From Rubrobacter indicoceani (GTDB taxonomy: Bacteria; Actinomycetota; Rubrobacteria; Rubrobacterales; Rubrobacteraceae), in assembly GCF_003568865.1 (NCBI RefSeq), contig NZ_CP031115.1, forward strand, positions 1,736,001-1,800,000: a stretch of 64,000 nt of DNA, given 5' to 3'. Position 1 is the stretch's first letter. The number at the start of each line of letters is the position of its first letter. The notes under the pieces are model-generated. The model worked only from the letters and a program-made list of their open reading frames with translations, was not told the origin of the DNA and made no database searches. Positions 1-8,551 of the stretch are shown in pieces. Position numbers and translations under genes: made by a program.

Positions 1-30
1 TCCGCCCCTGTTCCGGTGAGGGCTTCGTCT

Positions 31-49
31 GCGGCCCGGCGTGGGCCGC
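31..49. other. GC-rich hairpin in left-edge intergenic sequence
   Basis: Perfect 7-bp inverted repeat GCGGCCC (31-37) and GGGCCGC (43-49) with a 5-nt loop and no T-tract. It may be part of the 3' end of a transcript that lies outside the window. No coding region is convincing in bases 1-281. Confidence 0.25.
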
Positions 50-183
50 GGGCCGGAGCGAAGATCCGTTTTCTAAACACGCCGAAAAACGACCCTCTGA
101 CGGAAAACCTTCACGTTTCTGTTCTCCGTAACGGCGGTATGCAGATAAATCGTCGTGTTTCGCAAAAGAGCCCCACCTCCGAA

Positions 184-228
184 TGAAAAACTTTTTCAGA
201 TGCATGAAAGTCTTGCCGCTTCTATAAT
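184..228 (+). promoter_or_regulatory. Palindrome and -10 box upstream of the alcohol dehydrogenase
   Basis: Bases 184-198 form a perfect 7-1-7 palindrome, TGAAAAA-C-TTTTTCA. A consensus TATAAT lies at 223-228, about 54 bp before the ATG of the dehydrogenase. No good -35 box sits 17 bp upstream of the TATAAT, which would fit an activator-dependent or otherwise regulated promoter. The AT-rich palindrome stands out in GC-rich DNA and is a plausible operator. Which protein would bind is unknown. Confidence 0.4.
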
Positions 229-281
229 TCCGGGTGTTGTCGGCATGAGGAGCCGACGTTGATCGGGAAAGAGAGGAAGGC

Positions 282-1349
282 ATGAAGGCAGCGAGGATAC
301 ACAAGTACGATGAAAGCGTGCCAGTGGGCAGCCTGGTGGTAGAGGAAGTAGCGGAGCCGAAGATCGAGCACCCGCTCGACGTGATCGTTCGCATCGGGGC
401 GGCGGGACTGTGCCGGACGGACATACACGTAGTAGAGGGTCAGTGGCAGCCGATTCAGGACGTGGAGTACAAGCTCCTCCCCTACATCCCCGGCCACGAG
501 AACGCCGGGTGGGTCGAGGAGATCGGCTCGGGCGTCTCGAACGTCGCGGTGGGCGATACCGTGATCTGTCACCCGCTTATGACGTGCGGGCTGTGCCGGG
601 CGTGTCGGGCCGGTAACGACATGCACTGTGAGAACGGGGCGTTCCCCGGCATCTCGCAGGACGGCGGGTTCGCGGACCTGCTGAAGACAAACGCCCGGGC
701 GGTCGTGAAGCTCGACCCGGTTCTCAAGCCGGTCGAGATCGCGGCACTCGCCGACGCCGGTCTGACGGCTTACCATGCGGTGAAGAAGGCGCTTCCGGTG
801 CTTTATCCGGGTACGAAGGCCGTTATGATCGGGGCCGGCGGGCTCGGGCACATCGGCATCCAGTCCCTGAAGGCGATGAGCCCGGCGGAGATAATCGTCC
901 TTGACCCGTCGGAGGAGGCGCTCGCTCTTGCAAGGGAGATCGGCGCGGATCAGATCGTCAAGGTCGGCGACAACCACGTAGATACGGTTATGGAGATGAC
1001 GAACGGCAACGGTGCGGAGGTTGTCTTTGACTTTGTAGGGGAGCGTGGCGCGCAGGTGGACGCGTGGAACATGACCCGCCCCGGCGGCTCGCACTACGTT
1101 ATAGGCTACGGCGGCGTCACCGAAGTCCCGACGATAGACATAATCTCGACCGAGCGGAACATCGTCGGCAACCTCGTCGGCACCTACAACGACCTCGCCG
1201 AGCTTATGACCCTCACCGCCGAGGGCAAGGTGAAGCTCCACACCGCAACCTATCCCCTCGACGCCGCCGACGAGGCCATGCAGGACCTCAACAACGGCAA
1301 ACTTCGCGGCCGCGGAATCCTCGTCCCCGACGGAGCCGACGCAGCGTAA
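282..1349 (+). CDS. Zinc-dependent NAD(P) alcohol dehydrogenase
   Basis: A 355-residue medium-chain dehydrogenase/reductase that should oxidise an alcohol, or reduce an aldehyde, with NAD(P). Catalytic zinc ligands are visible as C44 and H72-E73. The structural-zinc lobe has C102, C105, C108 and C116, and the Rossmann motif GAGGLG is at about 184-189. Length is typical of the family. A GGAAGG-like ribosome site sits a few bases before the ATG. The gene is single, with its own -10 box and palindrome upstream and a terminator downstream. Substrate cannot be told from sequence; NAD-dependent secondary or aromatic alcohol dehydrogenases look similar. Confidence 0.9.
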   Translation: MKAARIHKYDESVPVGSLVVEEVAEPKIEHPLDVIVRIGAAGLCRTDIHVVEGQWQPIQDVEYKLLPYIPGHENAGWVEEIGSGVSNVAVGDTVICHPLMTCGLCRACRAGNDMHCENGAFPGISQDGGFADLLKTNARAVVKLDPVLKPVEIAALADAGLTAYHAVKKALPVLYPGTKAVMIGAGGLGHIGIQSLKAMSPAEIIVLDPSEEALALAREIGADQIVKVGDNHVDTVMEMTNGNGAEVVFDFVGERGAQVDAWNMTRPGGSHYVIGYGGVTEVPTIDIISTERNIVGNLVGTYNDLAELMTLTAEGKVKLHTATYPLDAADEAMQDLNNGKLRGRGILVPDGADAA

Positions 1350-1373
1350 AGAAATTCGACATCCGGGGCAAAA

Positions 1374-1413
1374 CCGGCCCGAGCCCTCACGGGCTCCGGC
1401 TTTTCTTCTGATT
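1374..1413 (+). terminator. Rho-independent terminator after the alcohol dehydrogenase
   Basis: GAGCCC-TCAC-GGGCTC stem (1381-1396), with CCGG/CCGG able to extend it, followed by CTTTTCTTCTG about 25 bp after the stop codon. Confidence 0.65.
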
Positions 1414-1641
1414 CCCCGCTTGCACTTCGACGACATGATACCCGCACCGGAGCCGCATTGTGAGGACGGCCCGGACCCCGCCCTGGCACTCGTTGCCCGG
1501 TGGAATCTATCGGGGCTCTGTTCTGCGACGAGGTTCCGGCCCGGGCCTGTAGAGGCCCGGCGGTGATTTAGCCTCGCTGCCCGGGGCCCGGTTGCTGAGT
1601 TCTACGGGCGGCGGGTCGGAGGGGAGACAATCGGTGCGGTT
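1414..1641. other. Non-coding gap with one strong hairpin
   Basis: No convincing gene lies between the dehydrogenase terminator and the end of the peptidase gene. The only structure I see is CCGGGCC (1541-1547) / GGCCCGG (1554-1560) with a 6-nt loop, followed on the plus strand by CGGTGATTT. It could be a weak terminator; I could not match it to a known RNA family. Confidence 0.3.
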
Positions 1642-2631
1642 TCAAGTGTCCCGAAGACCGGGGACCCCTCCGACCGACCTCGCAGAGCGGACGGCTCGCA
1701 GCACGGACTTTGTTAACGCTTCGGCGGCCCAAGCGCCGACCACATCGGTCGCGGCGGGAACATCTCCGAGGGCCGCGGCGAAGACCACGTCGCCGTCAAC
1801 GGTGGCGTGAACGGGGTTTATGACGCGGGCAAGGCCGTCGTGGGCCATCTGAGCGACCTTTGTCATCTGGAGCTTGCTCAGGCGGGCGTTGGTTGCCACG
1901 AGGGCGAGGGTGGTATTCCTGCCGTCGTTGTCGCCCCACGTCAGGCGTTCTGCGGCCCGCGGCAGAAGCCGCAGGGTCTCGCCCACCGTGCCGTCTTCGA
2001 GGCGGGGTCCGGCTATCGTTTCGCCGTTCTCGCGGACGTCTCCGAAAGCGTTCACGACAGCGAGTGCGGCGACCATGAGGTCGCCCGAATCCTCACCAAA
2101 GACAAAAGACGCGCTCCCGACGCCGCCCTTCATGGCGTGAGCCGGGCCGAGTATCTTGCCGACCGTGGCACCCGTTCCGGCTCCGACACCGCCCTGGTCG
2201 AAGCCGGAAGACGAAGCGTTTCCGGCGGCTTCGTAGCCCATCGCCGCGTCGGGTCGGGCGTCGGGGGAGCCGCACATCAGGTCAAAGATCACGGCCGCCG
2301 AGACAAGCGGTATCCTTGCAACGCCCACGTCGAGCCCGGTTCCCTTCTCTTCCAGGAACTTCACCACCCCGTCCGCTGCGGCGAGCCCGAAGGCGCTGCC
2401 GCCCGTCAGAAGAACGGCGTGGGTGTCGTTGACGCTCGCCATCGGAGCCAGCCGGGCCGTTTCGCGGGTTCCGGGCGAGGAACCGCGCACGTCCACCCCG
2501 ACCGTAGCGCCGGAGCCGGCCGGGCCTTCAAAGAGAACGGCGGTGCAGCCCGTTATCCCGACGGGGTCCGTAGCGTGGCCGACCTTTATGCCCGGTACGT
2601 CGCAGAGGTTGTCGAGCGGGCCGGAGCGCAC
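1642..2631 (-). CDS. P1 family peptidase (DmpA-like aminopeptidase/D-esterase)
   Basis: A 329-residue member of the DmpA/P1 (S58) family, N-terminal nucleophile hydrolases that self-cleave into two chains and act on short peptides, amides or esters. Family signatures seen: LCDVPGIKVGHATD near the N-terminus, GGSAFGL at about 76-82, GATVGKILG and KGGVGSAS in the middle, and NTTLALVATNA towards the C-terminus. The GTG start lies 10 nt after the stop of the upstream ricT-like gene, so it is probably the last gene of the delta'/ricT transcript. Natural substrate is unknown. Confidence 0.85.
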   Translation of the reverse strand: MRSGPLDNLCDVPGIKVGHATDPVGITGCTAVLFEGPAGSGATVGVDVRGSSPGTRETARLAPMASVNDTHAVLLTGGSAFGLAAADGVVKFLEEKGTGLDVGVARIPLVSAAVIFDLMCGSPDARPDAAMGYEAAGNASSSGFDQGGVGAGTGATVGKILGPAHAMKGGVGSASFVFGEDSGDLMVAALAVVNAFGDVRENGETIAGPRLEDGTVGETLRLLPRAAERLTWGDNDGRNTTLALVATNARLSKLQMTKVAQMAHDGLARVINPVHATVDGDVVFAAALGDVPAATDVVGAWAAEALTKSVLRAVRSARSVGGVPGLRDT

Positions 2632-2640
2632 CTCGTCCGG

Positions 2641-3438
2641 CTAGTTCTCGTCCGGCGGGGTTTCCGGCTCTTCCGCGGTCGGTTCGTCCGTCTCCGGTTC
2701 GTCGTTGATATCGGCCGGAACGATGTTCTCGTTTTCGAGGGCGAGGGCGTTCAGGGTGATAAGTTCGGTGTCGGAGCGTTTCGGGCCGAACTTAACGAAA
2801 ACGGAGTCCTTGACCATCGAGTAGTCAACGACCTTGCCGTCGCGGCCGTCCACCTTCACGTCGGTGTTTTTGAAAGGGGCGCGCTCCTTGAACTCCTTGT
2901 AGGCATCGTGCTCGTAGCGCATACAGCATTTCACCTCACCGCAGCTGCCCATTATCTTCTCGTTCGGCGTTACGCCCTGCTGTCTGGCGAGCCGGACGTT
3001 TACCGGACCCATCTTTCTCGCCCCGCTCCAGACCGCGCAGCAGAGCGGCAGGCCGCACGAGTCGCAGCCGCCCGTATCTGCCGCCCGCTCAAGGAAGTTG
3101 AAGCGCGTCAGGCGGACGTTCAGGTCGTACTTCCGCTTCAGGCCACCCGTTACGCGCCGGAGGTCCGAGTCCTTTTCGGACTCGTACTTCACCTCCACGT
3201 AAGAGCCGTCGAGCGAGACATCGCAGCCGATAAACCGCACGTCCTTGACGCGGTGGTCGCGGGCGAGCTTCTCGGCTTCGAGGCGTACTTCGCGTCCGAA
3301 GTCCCGGTTGCCATCCTCGCGCCACCGGTCCTCATCGCTTGCCAGACGGATGATGTCGAGGGGCTGCATGTAAGCCTCGCGGCGGCGCGGGGTAAGGGCA
3401 ACGCGCCCGACGTAGAGGCCGACCTCCGTGTCCACCAC
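2641..3438 (-). CDS. ricT: PSP1-domain protein, RicT/YaaT homologue (N-terminus uncertain)
   Basis: Homologous to Bacillus YaaT/RicT, part of a cysteine-rich iron-sulfur complex (RicA/F/T) that stimulates RNase Y-dependent mRNA maturation and sporulation or biofilm phosphorelays. The family cysteine clusters are present (GGCDSCGLPLCC, GSCGEVKCCMRYE). Coordinates use the first canonical start (GTG at 3438). However, the 27 codons before it (3439-3519, starting VDIRIPG and ending RVGYEV) align with the conserved family N-terminus, which in B. subtilis begins VVGVRF. No ATG, GTG or TTG is available in that stretch, so the true start may be non-canonical. The C-terminal 25 residues are Pro/Glu/Thr-rich and probably disordered. 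The gene lies directly downstream of holB. Confidence 0.85.
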   Translation of the reverse strand: MVDTEVGLYVGRVALTPRRREAYMQPLDIIRLASDEDRWREDGNRDFGREVRLEAEKLARDHRVKDVRFIGCDVSLDGSYVEVKYESEKDSDLRRVTGGLKRKYDLNVRLTRFNFLERAADTGGCDSCGLPLCCAVWSGARKMGPVNVRLARQQGVTPNEKIMGSCGEVKCCMRYEHDAYKEFKERAPFKNTDVKVDGRDGKVVDYSMVKDSVFVKFGPKRSDTELITLNALALENENIVPADINDEPETDEPTAEEPETPPDEN

Positions 3439-3518
3439 GACCTCGTATCCGACGCGCAGGTCAAGGTCGCGGGCGTAGCAGAGCCTCGGCGTGCTCCAGC
3501 CGGGTATCCGTATATCTA

Positions 3519-4601
3519 CTAGCCTCGGGAGCGTCCGAGTATCCGTCTGCGCGTCCGTGATAAAGCTACCTCCAGCATGGCCTCCGGGGAGACATTATAC
3601 GTAAGCCCGGCGCGAGCTTCCTCGAGCGACAGCGCGGCCCCCGCCCAGTCCGCGTCGGGATGGCGGTCTACAAGCAGCCGGATGTCCTCTACGCGGTCTA
3701 CGTTGGCGACGAGCTCCTCCGCTCCGGCCTGCGTGACCCCTGCGTCGCGGTAAAGGACGGCGAGCAGGTCGAGGGCTTCGCGGTAGGCGTGATCTCGCGC
3801 GGCGCGCCCGACCCGCTTCGCCCGGTCCCGAACCCGTTTGTCCGGTTCCTCTGCGGAGTCAAGTACGGCTTTTTCGCGTTCCTTCCCGACGGCCTCGACG
3901 CGCTCTATAACCTCGGAGACGATGGCGTGTCGTCCCTCGAAGTCCTCCCCGGCGGACATCCCGGCGCGAAAGACCACCTCGCGGAGATCCCGCATCCCCA
4001 CCTCCCCGGCGTAGCGCAGGGCAAGTCCTATGCTCCCGCGCCCGAGCGCCGCTGCGACCTCCGGCTCGCCTACGCCGCGCGAGGCGAGGAGCTCCTTTAT
4101 CTGTCGTTCGGGGACGCGATCGAAGCGCACCGGCTGGGCGCGGGAGACGATGGTCGGCATCACCCCCGAGAGCGACGAGGAGAGTAGCACGAAGACCGTC
4201 TCGCCGTCCGGCTCTTCGAGCGTCTTTAAAAGGGCGTTCGCCGCCTCTGCTCGAAACGAGTCCGCGTCGAGGACGATAACACGTCGTGCCCCTTCAAACG
4301 GGCGGCTCGACGCCAGGCGCACGACCTCGCGGATCTGCTCTATCGTGGTGAAGTTTCCTTCGGGTGGGATCTCCGAGAGGTCGGGGTGGTTGCCGTTGCG
4401 CGCCCGCCTCTCCGCCGAATCGTCCCCGCCGGAGACGAGCCGCGCCCCGAAGAGCCGCGCCACGGTGCGCTTCCCGACCCCGGAAGGGCCGTGAAAGAGG
4501 TAGGCGTGCGAAGAGCCGGAGTCCGCAGCCCGCGCAAGGAACCGCAGCGCGGGCTCGTTGCCTGCGATCCCGGCGAACGGTGATGTCTGTGTGCTGTCCA
4601 C
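3519..4601 (-). CDS. holB: DNA polymerase III, delta' clamp-loader subunit
   Basis: A 360-residue AAA+ clamp-loader subunit that helps load the beta clamp at replication forks. Visible features: Walker A GPSGVGKRT at about 38-46, the DADSFRAEAANALLKTLEEP segment typical of delta'/DnaX (the D-x-A-D Walker B region followed by NALLKTLEEP), and SRAQPVRF sensor-1-like sequence. The zinc-module cysteines usual for delta' and DnaX are absent; that loop reads GGDDSAERRARNGNHPDL. The GTG start is at 4601. The gene lies between tmk and ricT, the arrangement common in Gram-positive bacteria. Confidence 0.9.
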   Translation of the reverse strand: MDSTQTSPFAGIAGNEPALRFLARAADSGSSHAYLFHGPSGVGKRTVARLFGARLVSGGDDSAERRARNGNHPDLSEIPPEGNFTTIEQIREVVRLASSRPFEGARRVIVLDADSFRAEAANALLKTLEEPDGETVFVLLSSSLSGVMPTIVSRAQPVRFDRVPERQIKELLASRGVGEPEVAAALGRGSIGLALRYAGEVGMRDLREVVFRAGMSAGEDFEGRHAIVSEVIERVEAVGKEREKAVLDSAEEPDKRVRDRAKRVGRAARDHAYREALDLLAVLYRDAGVTQAGAEELVANVDRVEDIRLLVDRHPDADWAGAALSLEEARAGLTYNVSPEAMLEVALSRTRRRILGRSRG

Positions 4602-4668
4602 CCGTGTTGCTACCCTTCCGAACGGTCTGCCGATTCACCCGCGACCAGCGGTGCGAGTATACCGGTCG

Positions 4669-5283
4669 TCAGCGTTCTTTCCGGTGGTTTCCGAGGCAGG
4701 CGGCTATCCGGGCGGCGAGGTCGTCCGGCGGAAGCGTCGCGTCCAGCACGGTGATGCGCTCCGGCTCAAGGCCCGCAAGCCTGTCGAAAGCGGCCTCCGC
4801 GCGGGCCATGAAGTCCCGTCCGGCCCGCTCCAGCCGGTCCGGCTCGCCGCGCTTCCCGGCCCTTCGCTCGCGCTCCGCCGCGTCGAGCTTGAGGTAGAAA
4901 GTCCTGTCCGGCCCGGCGCGGCGCACGGCGAAGGCGTTGAGGCTCCGGACTTCTTCCACCCCGAGGTCGCGACCCGCACCCTGATAGGCGAGGCTGGAAT
5001 CGAGGTAGCGCTCACAGACTACGCTCTCCCCCGCTTCGAGCCGGGGCAGGATCACGCGCCGGACGTGATCGGCTCTTGCAGCCGCGTAGAGATACGCCTC
5101 CGTGAGGCTGTCCATCTCCACCTCGGGGTCAAGGACAAGCTCGCGGATTCGCTCCGCCGCGACCGTTCCGCCCGGTTCGCGGGTGAAATACGTGCCTTCG
5201 GGAAGAAGTTCTTTCAGGTGACGGACAAGCGTGCTCTTCCCGGAGAAGTCCAGCCCCTCGATGGTGACGAAGGCTCCGCGCAA
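4669..5283 (-). CDS. tmk: Thymidylate kinase
   Basis: A 204-residue dTMP kinase that makes dTDP from dTMP and ATP. P-loop is GLDFSGKST (10-18), the dTMP-binding segment is FTREPGGT, and CERYLDSSLAYQG corresponds to the DRY-type motif. The TTG start at 5283 is only 10 nt after the stop of the upstream hydrolase gene, and the tmk-holB-ricT order fits one transcript. Confidence 0.93.
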   Translation of the reverse strand: MRGAFVTIEGLDFSGKSTLVRHLKELLPEGTYFTREPGGTVAAERIRELVLDPEVEMDSLTEAYLYAAARADHVRRVILPRLEAGESVVCERYLDSSLAYQGAGRDLGVEEVRSLNAFAVRRAGPDRTFYLKLDAAERERRAGKRGEPDRLERAGRDFMARAEAAFDRLAGLEPERITVLDATLPPDDLAARIAACLGNHRKER

Positions 5284-5292
5284 GCCGGGGTT

Positions 5293-6090
5293 CTACGCCG
5301 CGGCCCGGCGGCGGGCGTAGCTTCGGGCGGCCTCGACGTGGGCGCGGAAAAGGTCCGAGTGTTCCGGTCGGACGGAGCGCATCGCCTCGGCATGCCACTG
5401 AACGCCGAGCATCCACGCCTCCGAGAACTCCCGCGACTCCACGACCTCGACGACGCCGTCCGGCGAGTATCCGGTGGCCCGGAGCCTGGCCGCGAGGTCC
5501 TTTACGGCCTGGTGATGATAGGAGTTGACCGAGGTTTCCCCGGAAAGAACCTCGGCAGCCAGAGAGGACGGCTCCAGCCGCACGGCGTGGCGCGTTACCC
5601 ACTTGTCGTCGGTCTGGCGGTGGCTCTGCATCGCATCCCCTACCTGCGAGGGCAGGTCCTGGTAGAGCGTCCCGCCGAGAAAGACGTTCAGAACCTGCAT
5701 CCCCCGGCAGATGCCGAAAACGGGGATGCCGCGCCTCAGGGCCTCCTCGACGAGTGCCATCTCGAAAAGGTCCCGTTCAGGCATAAGGGCTTCGAGCTCG
5801 GGGAGGGCCTCCTCGCCGTAGTGTCCCGGGTCGAGGTCGTTACCGCCCGAGAGCAGCAGCCCGTCGAGGGAGCCGACCACGGCGCGGGCGTAGGTCTCGT
5901 AGCTGCCGTCCGAGGCCGGGACGGCGGGCAGGATAACGGGGATTCCTCCTGCCTCCGCGACCCCGGACACGTAGTCGAGGTCGTTGCGGACGTAACGTCC
6001 GAGCGGACGCGTCGCGACCGTCTCGGTGTCGTCCTTGAGCGTCGCCGTAACGCCTATGATCGGCGCGTATTCGCCGGGGTTGGACTTCAA
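5293..6090 (-). CDS. Class I glutamine amidotransferase-like gamma-glutamyl hydrolase (PuuD type)
   Basis: A 265-residue single-domain member of the peptidase C26 family, which includes gamma-glutamyl-GABA hydrolase PuuD. Nucleophile C128 is in GICRGMQ, the catalytic His/Glu pair H233/E235 is in QWHAEAM, and LSGGNDLDPGHYGE is a hallmark of this subfamily. It probably hydrolyses a gamma-glutamyl amide. No polyamine or putrescine genes are nearby, so the physiological substrate is open. Start is TTG at 6090 with a weak upstream GGAG. Confidence 0.85.
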   Translation of the reverse strand: MKSNPGEYAPIIGVTATLKDDTETVATRPLGRYVRNDLDYVSGVAEAGGIPVILPAVPASDGSYETYARAVVGSLDGLLLSGGNDLDPGHYGEEALPELEALMPERDLFEMALVEEALRRGIPVFGICRGMQVLNVFLGGTLYQDLPSQVGDAMQSHRQTDDKWVTRHAVRLEPSSLAAEVLSGETSVNSYHHQAVKDLAARLRATGYSPDGVVEVVESREFSEAWMLGVQWHAEAMRSVRPEHSDLFRAHVEAARSYARRRAAA

Positions 6091-6192
6091 ATACGCTCAC
6101 GCTCCAGTCAGGTGACCGCCCGTTCGGAAAACCAGACCGAGCGGGGTTACAAAGAACTACAGGTCGGGAGGATATCAGAGAGTCAAAGGCTT

Positions 6193-6228
6193 AAAAAGCC
6201 GGGCCACGAAGCCTTCCGTGACCCGGCT
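6193..6228 (-). terminator. Terminator after topA
   Basis: On the minus strand AGCCGGGTCACG and CGTGGCCCGGCT form a stem of about 12 bp (6198-6228), followed by TTTTTAAG. It lies about 20 bp past the topA stop codon. Confidence 0.85.
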
Positions 6229-6249
6229 AACAGAAGAGGCCGGGTTTGA

Positions 6250-8454
6250 CTACGAGGCCGAAGCCTCAAGCTCTTTTTCGCGCTCTGCGGTGTCGGTCGG
6301 CTTTCCGGTCGCTTCGGGAGCGTCCCCGTTTGCGCCGTCGGCTTCCGCCTCCCCGGAGCCGTTCTTCACGGCCCCGGCCTTCTTTTTGGCCTCTTCCTCC
6401 TCACGAGCCTTCTTTGCCTCCTCTGCGGCCTTCATCTGCTCCTGCTTTTTCGGGCAGTCCATGTCTATGCAGGTGATCCAGGGCCGCCGGCCCCCGAGAA
6501 CCTTGATCTCGGGACTGCCGCACTCCTCGCAGGTTGTTCCCATCGGGACGATAGAGCCCTTCTGCGGCAACGGATACGTTACCGTGCAGTCCGGGTAGCC
6601 CTCGCAGCCGACAAAGCGTTTGCGGGTCTTGCGGTTGCGCCGGATAATAAGGTTGTGACCGCTCACCGAGCAGGTGCCGAGCGTCTCGTCCACCCGGATG
6701 CCGCGCCAGACGATATCCGAGAAGGCCTCCTCGACGCTGTCGAGGTTCTTGTAGACCGTGCGGAGCAGGTCGCGGGACTCGTCCACCACGCTCGCCTTGT
6801 CCGACTTCCCCTCCGAGATGTCGTCCATGCTGGCTTCGAGCCGCGAGGTCATCTCGTGTGAGGCTATCTCCGAGGCGAACTCCTTGAGCCCCTGCGCAAC
6901 CGAGATGCCCTTCTCCGTCGGGATCACCGGGTCGGAGTGTACGTAACCCCGGTCGTAGAGGTTCTGGATGATGTTCGGGCGCGTGGCTTTCGTGCCGAGG
7001 CCGAGATCCTCCATCACGGTCAGGAGCCTGCCCTGACCGTAGCGGCCCGGGGGCTGGGTCTCTTTGGCGAGGATCTCCTTCTCTATCACCTTGACCTCGT
7101 CGCCTTCCCCCAGGTTCGGTATCTCCTTGTCGGCGCGGCGGCTGTACGGGTAGACCCCGAGCCAGCCCTCCTCGGTTATAACCGTGCCGCCCGTCGTCAG
7201 CGGCTCGCCGCCCGAGTCAAAGTTGAGCGTCGTGCGAAGCGACTTCGACGGCTCCGACAGCGTCGCAAGGAACCGGCGCACGACAAGCTGATAGATCTTC
7301 CACTGTTCGTCCCTGAGAGCGTTTTTCGAGACGTAGCCGGTCGGGTAGATCGGTGGGTGGTCGGTTGTCTCTTTTTTGCCGCGCGTCGGGGTCAACTCAT
7401 CTTTTTCGAGCAGCGCACCCGCCGCCCCCCCGACCTCTTCGACGCCCTTGAGAACGGTGAGTATCTCCCGCAGGTCAAGCGACTTCGGGTACACCGTGTT
7501 GTCCGTTCTCGGGTACGAGATGTAACCGTCGGTGTAGAGGTCCTCCGCGACCCGCGACGCCCGTGACGGGCTCAGCCCGAGGCTCGCCGCCGCCGTAAGG
7601 AAGCTCGTGGTGTTGAACGGGGCCGGGGCCGGACGGGTCGCGGCCTTCTGCTTTACCTCGACGACCTTCGCCGTCTTCTCTATGCTCGCAAAGGCGGCGT
7701 TCACGTCTCTCTCGGACTTGAACCGCCCGGTCTTGTGCGCCACCTCGAACGGGTCGCCGCCGTTCTTCAGGGTCGCTTCGAGTTCCCAGTACGGCTCCGG
7801 CACGAACGCCCGCCGCTCCAGCTCGCGCTCCGCTATAAGAACGAGCGTCGGGCTCTGCACCCGCCCGACCGAGAGAAACGCCGCGCCGTAACGCTTCGTC
7901 GCCCGGGAGACCCAGCGCGTCAGCGTGGCCCCCCAGATCAGGTCTATGTCCTGCCTCGCCTCACCGGCGTCCGCAAGCGAGTTGGAGACCTCCACAAGCT
8001 CGTCGAACGCCCGGTTGACCTCGGACTTCGTGAGCGCGGAGAAGCGGCTGCGCTTCACGTTGTCCGCCAGCTTCGGGTTTGCCTCGAAGACGATGGAGAG
8101 CGCCTCCACCCCGATAAGCTCCCCCTCCCGGTCGTAGTCGGTCGCGACTATAACCGAATCGGCCTTTTTCGAGAGCGACTTTATGGCGTTTGCCACGCCC
8201 TTCTCGGAGACGGGCTTGAGGATCTCGGCGTCTATCAGGCTCGACGGCTCGACCTTCTGCCAGTTGGAGTACTCCTCGGGGTATTCGGGGTTGAGGATGT
8301 GTCCCTTGAGGCCGATGGACACCGTCTCCTCGCCCTTCCACTGAAAGGTGTGGTGGGGTACGACGCGGTGCTTGCCGTCCTTCACCGGGCCTTCCGCAAG
8401 GAAGTTCGCTATCTTTTTCGCCGCTATGGCCTTCTCGGATATTATGAGTCTCAT
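6250..8454 (-). CDS. topA: Type IA DNA topoisomerase I, archaeal-like
   Basis: A 734-residue topoisomerase that relaxes negative supercoils by transient single-strand cleavage. TOPRIM domain at residues 1-130 with the acidic DYDREGE motif at 106-112; active-site tyrosine Y314 in YISYPRT; LSVGRVQSPTL at 194-203. The N-terminus (LIISEKAIAAKKI, GLKGHILNPEYPEEYSNW) and the VATDYDREGELIG wording resemble archaeal topoisomerase I more than the bacterial form, which usually reads ATDPDREGEAI. A topoisomerase zinc-ribbon-like region follows (KRFVGCEGYPDC, CEECGSPEIK), and then a 60-residue Glu/Ala/Lys-rich tail. Monocistronic with its own terminator. Confidence 0.9.
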   Translation of the reverse strand: MRLIISEKAIAAKKIANFLAEGPVKDGKHRVVPHHTFQWKGEETVSIGLKGHILNPEYPEEYSNWQKVEPSSLIDAEILKPVSEKGVANAIKSLSKKADSVIVATDYDREGELIGVEALSIVFEANPKLADNVKRSRFSALTKSEVNRAFDELVEVSNSLADAGEARQDIDLIWGATLTRWVSRATKRYGAAFLSVGRVQSPTLVLIAERELERRAFVPEPYWELEATLKNGGDPFEVAHKTGRFKSERDVNAAFASIEKTAKVVEVKQKAATRPAPAPFNTTSFLTAAASLGLSPSRASRVAEDLYTDGYISYPRTDNTVYPKSLDLREILTVLKGVEEVGGAAGALLEKDELTPTRGKKETTDHPPIYPTGYVSKNALRDEQWKIYQLVVRRFLATLSEPSKSLRTTLNFDSGGEPLTTGGTVITEEGWLGVYPYSRRADKEIPNLGEGDEVKVIEKEILAKETQPPGRYGQGRLLTVMEDLGLGTKATRPNIIQNLYDRGYVHSDPVIPTEKGISVAQGLKEFASEIASHEMTSRLEASMDDISEGKSDKASVVDESRDLLRTVYKNLDSVEEAFSDIVWRGIRVDETLGTCSVSGHNLIIRRNRKTRKRFVGCEGYPDCTVTYPLPQKGSIVPMGTTCEECGSPEIKVLGGRRPWITCIDMDCPKKQEQMKAAEEAKKAREEEEAKKKAGAVKNGSGEAEADGANGDAPEATGKPTDTAEREKELEASAS

Positions 8455-8551
8455 ATATCAATCCCTGTTTGTAGCGTATGCGCTTTTGGTTCCCGGTGCG
8501 AGCAGGAGGTTTACCTGCCTAGAGGATACTTCGTGGAGGAAGTAGCGGGGA

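Noticed and set aside
1541-1560. A structured small RNA gene in the gap after the alcohol dehydrogenase
   Set aside because: Only one short hairpin is visible, no promoter, and no match to a known RNA that I could recognise.
1807-3522. 571-codon open frame on the plus strand
   Set aside because: It lies opposite the peptidase and ricT genes, which have clear family motifs. Long antisense frames are expected in high-GC DNA and this one has no recognisable motif.
4558-6249. 563-codon open frame on the plus strand
   Set aside because: Antisense to tmk and the gamma-glutamyl hydrolase, which carry intact catalytic motifs.
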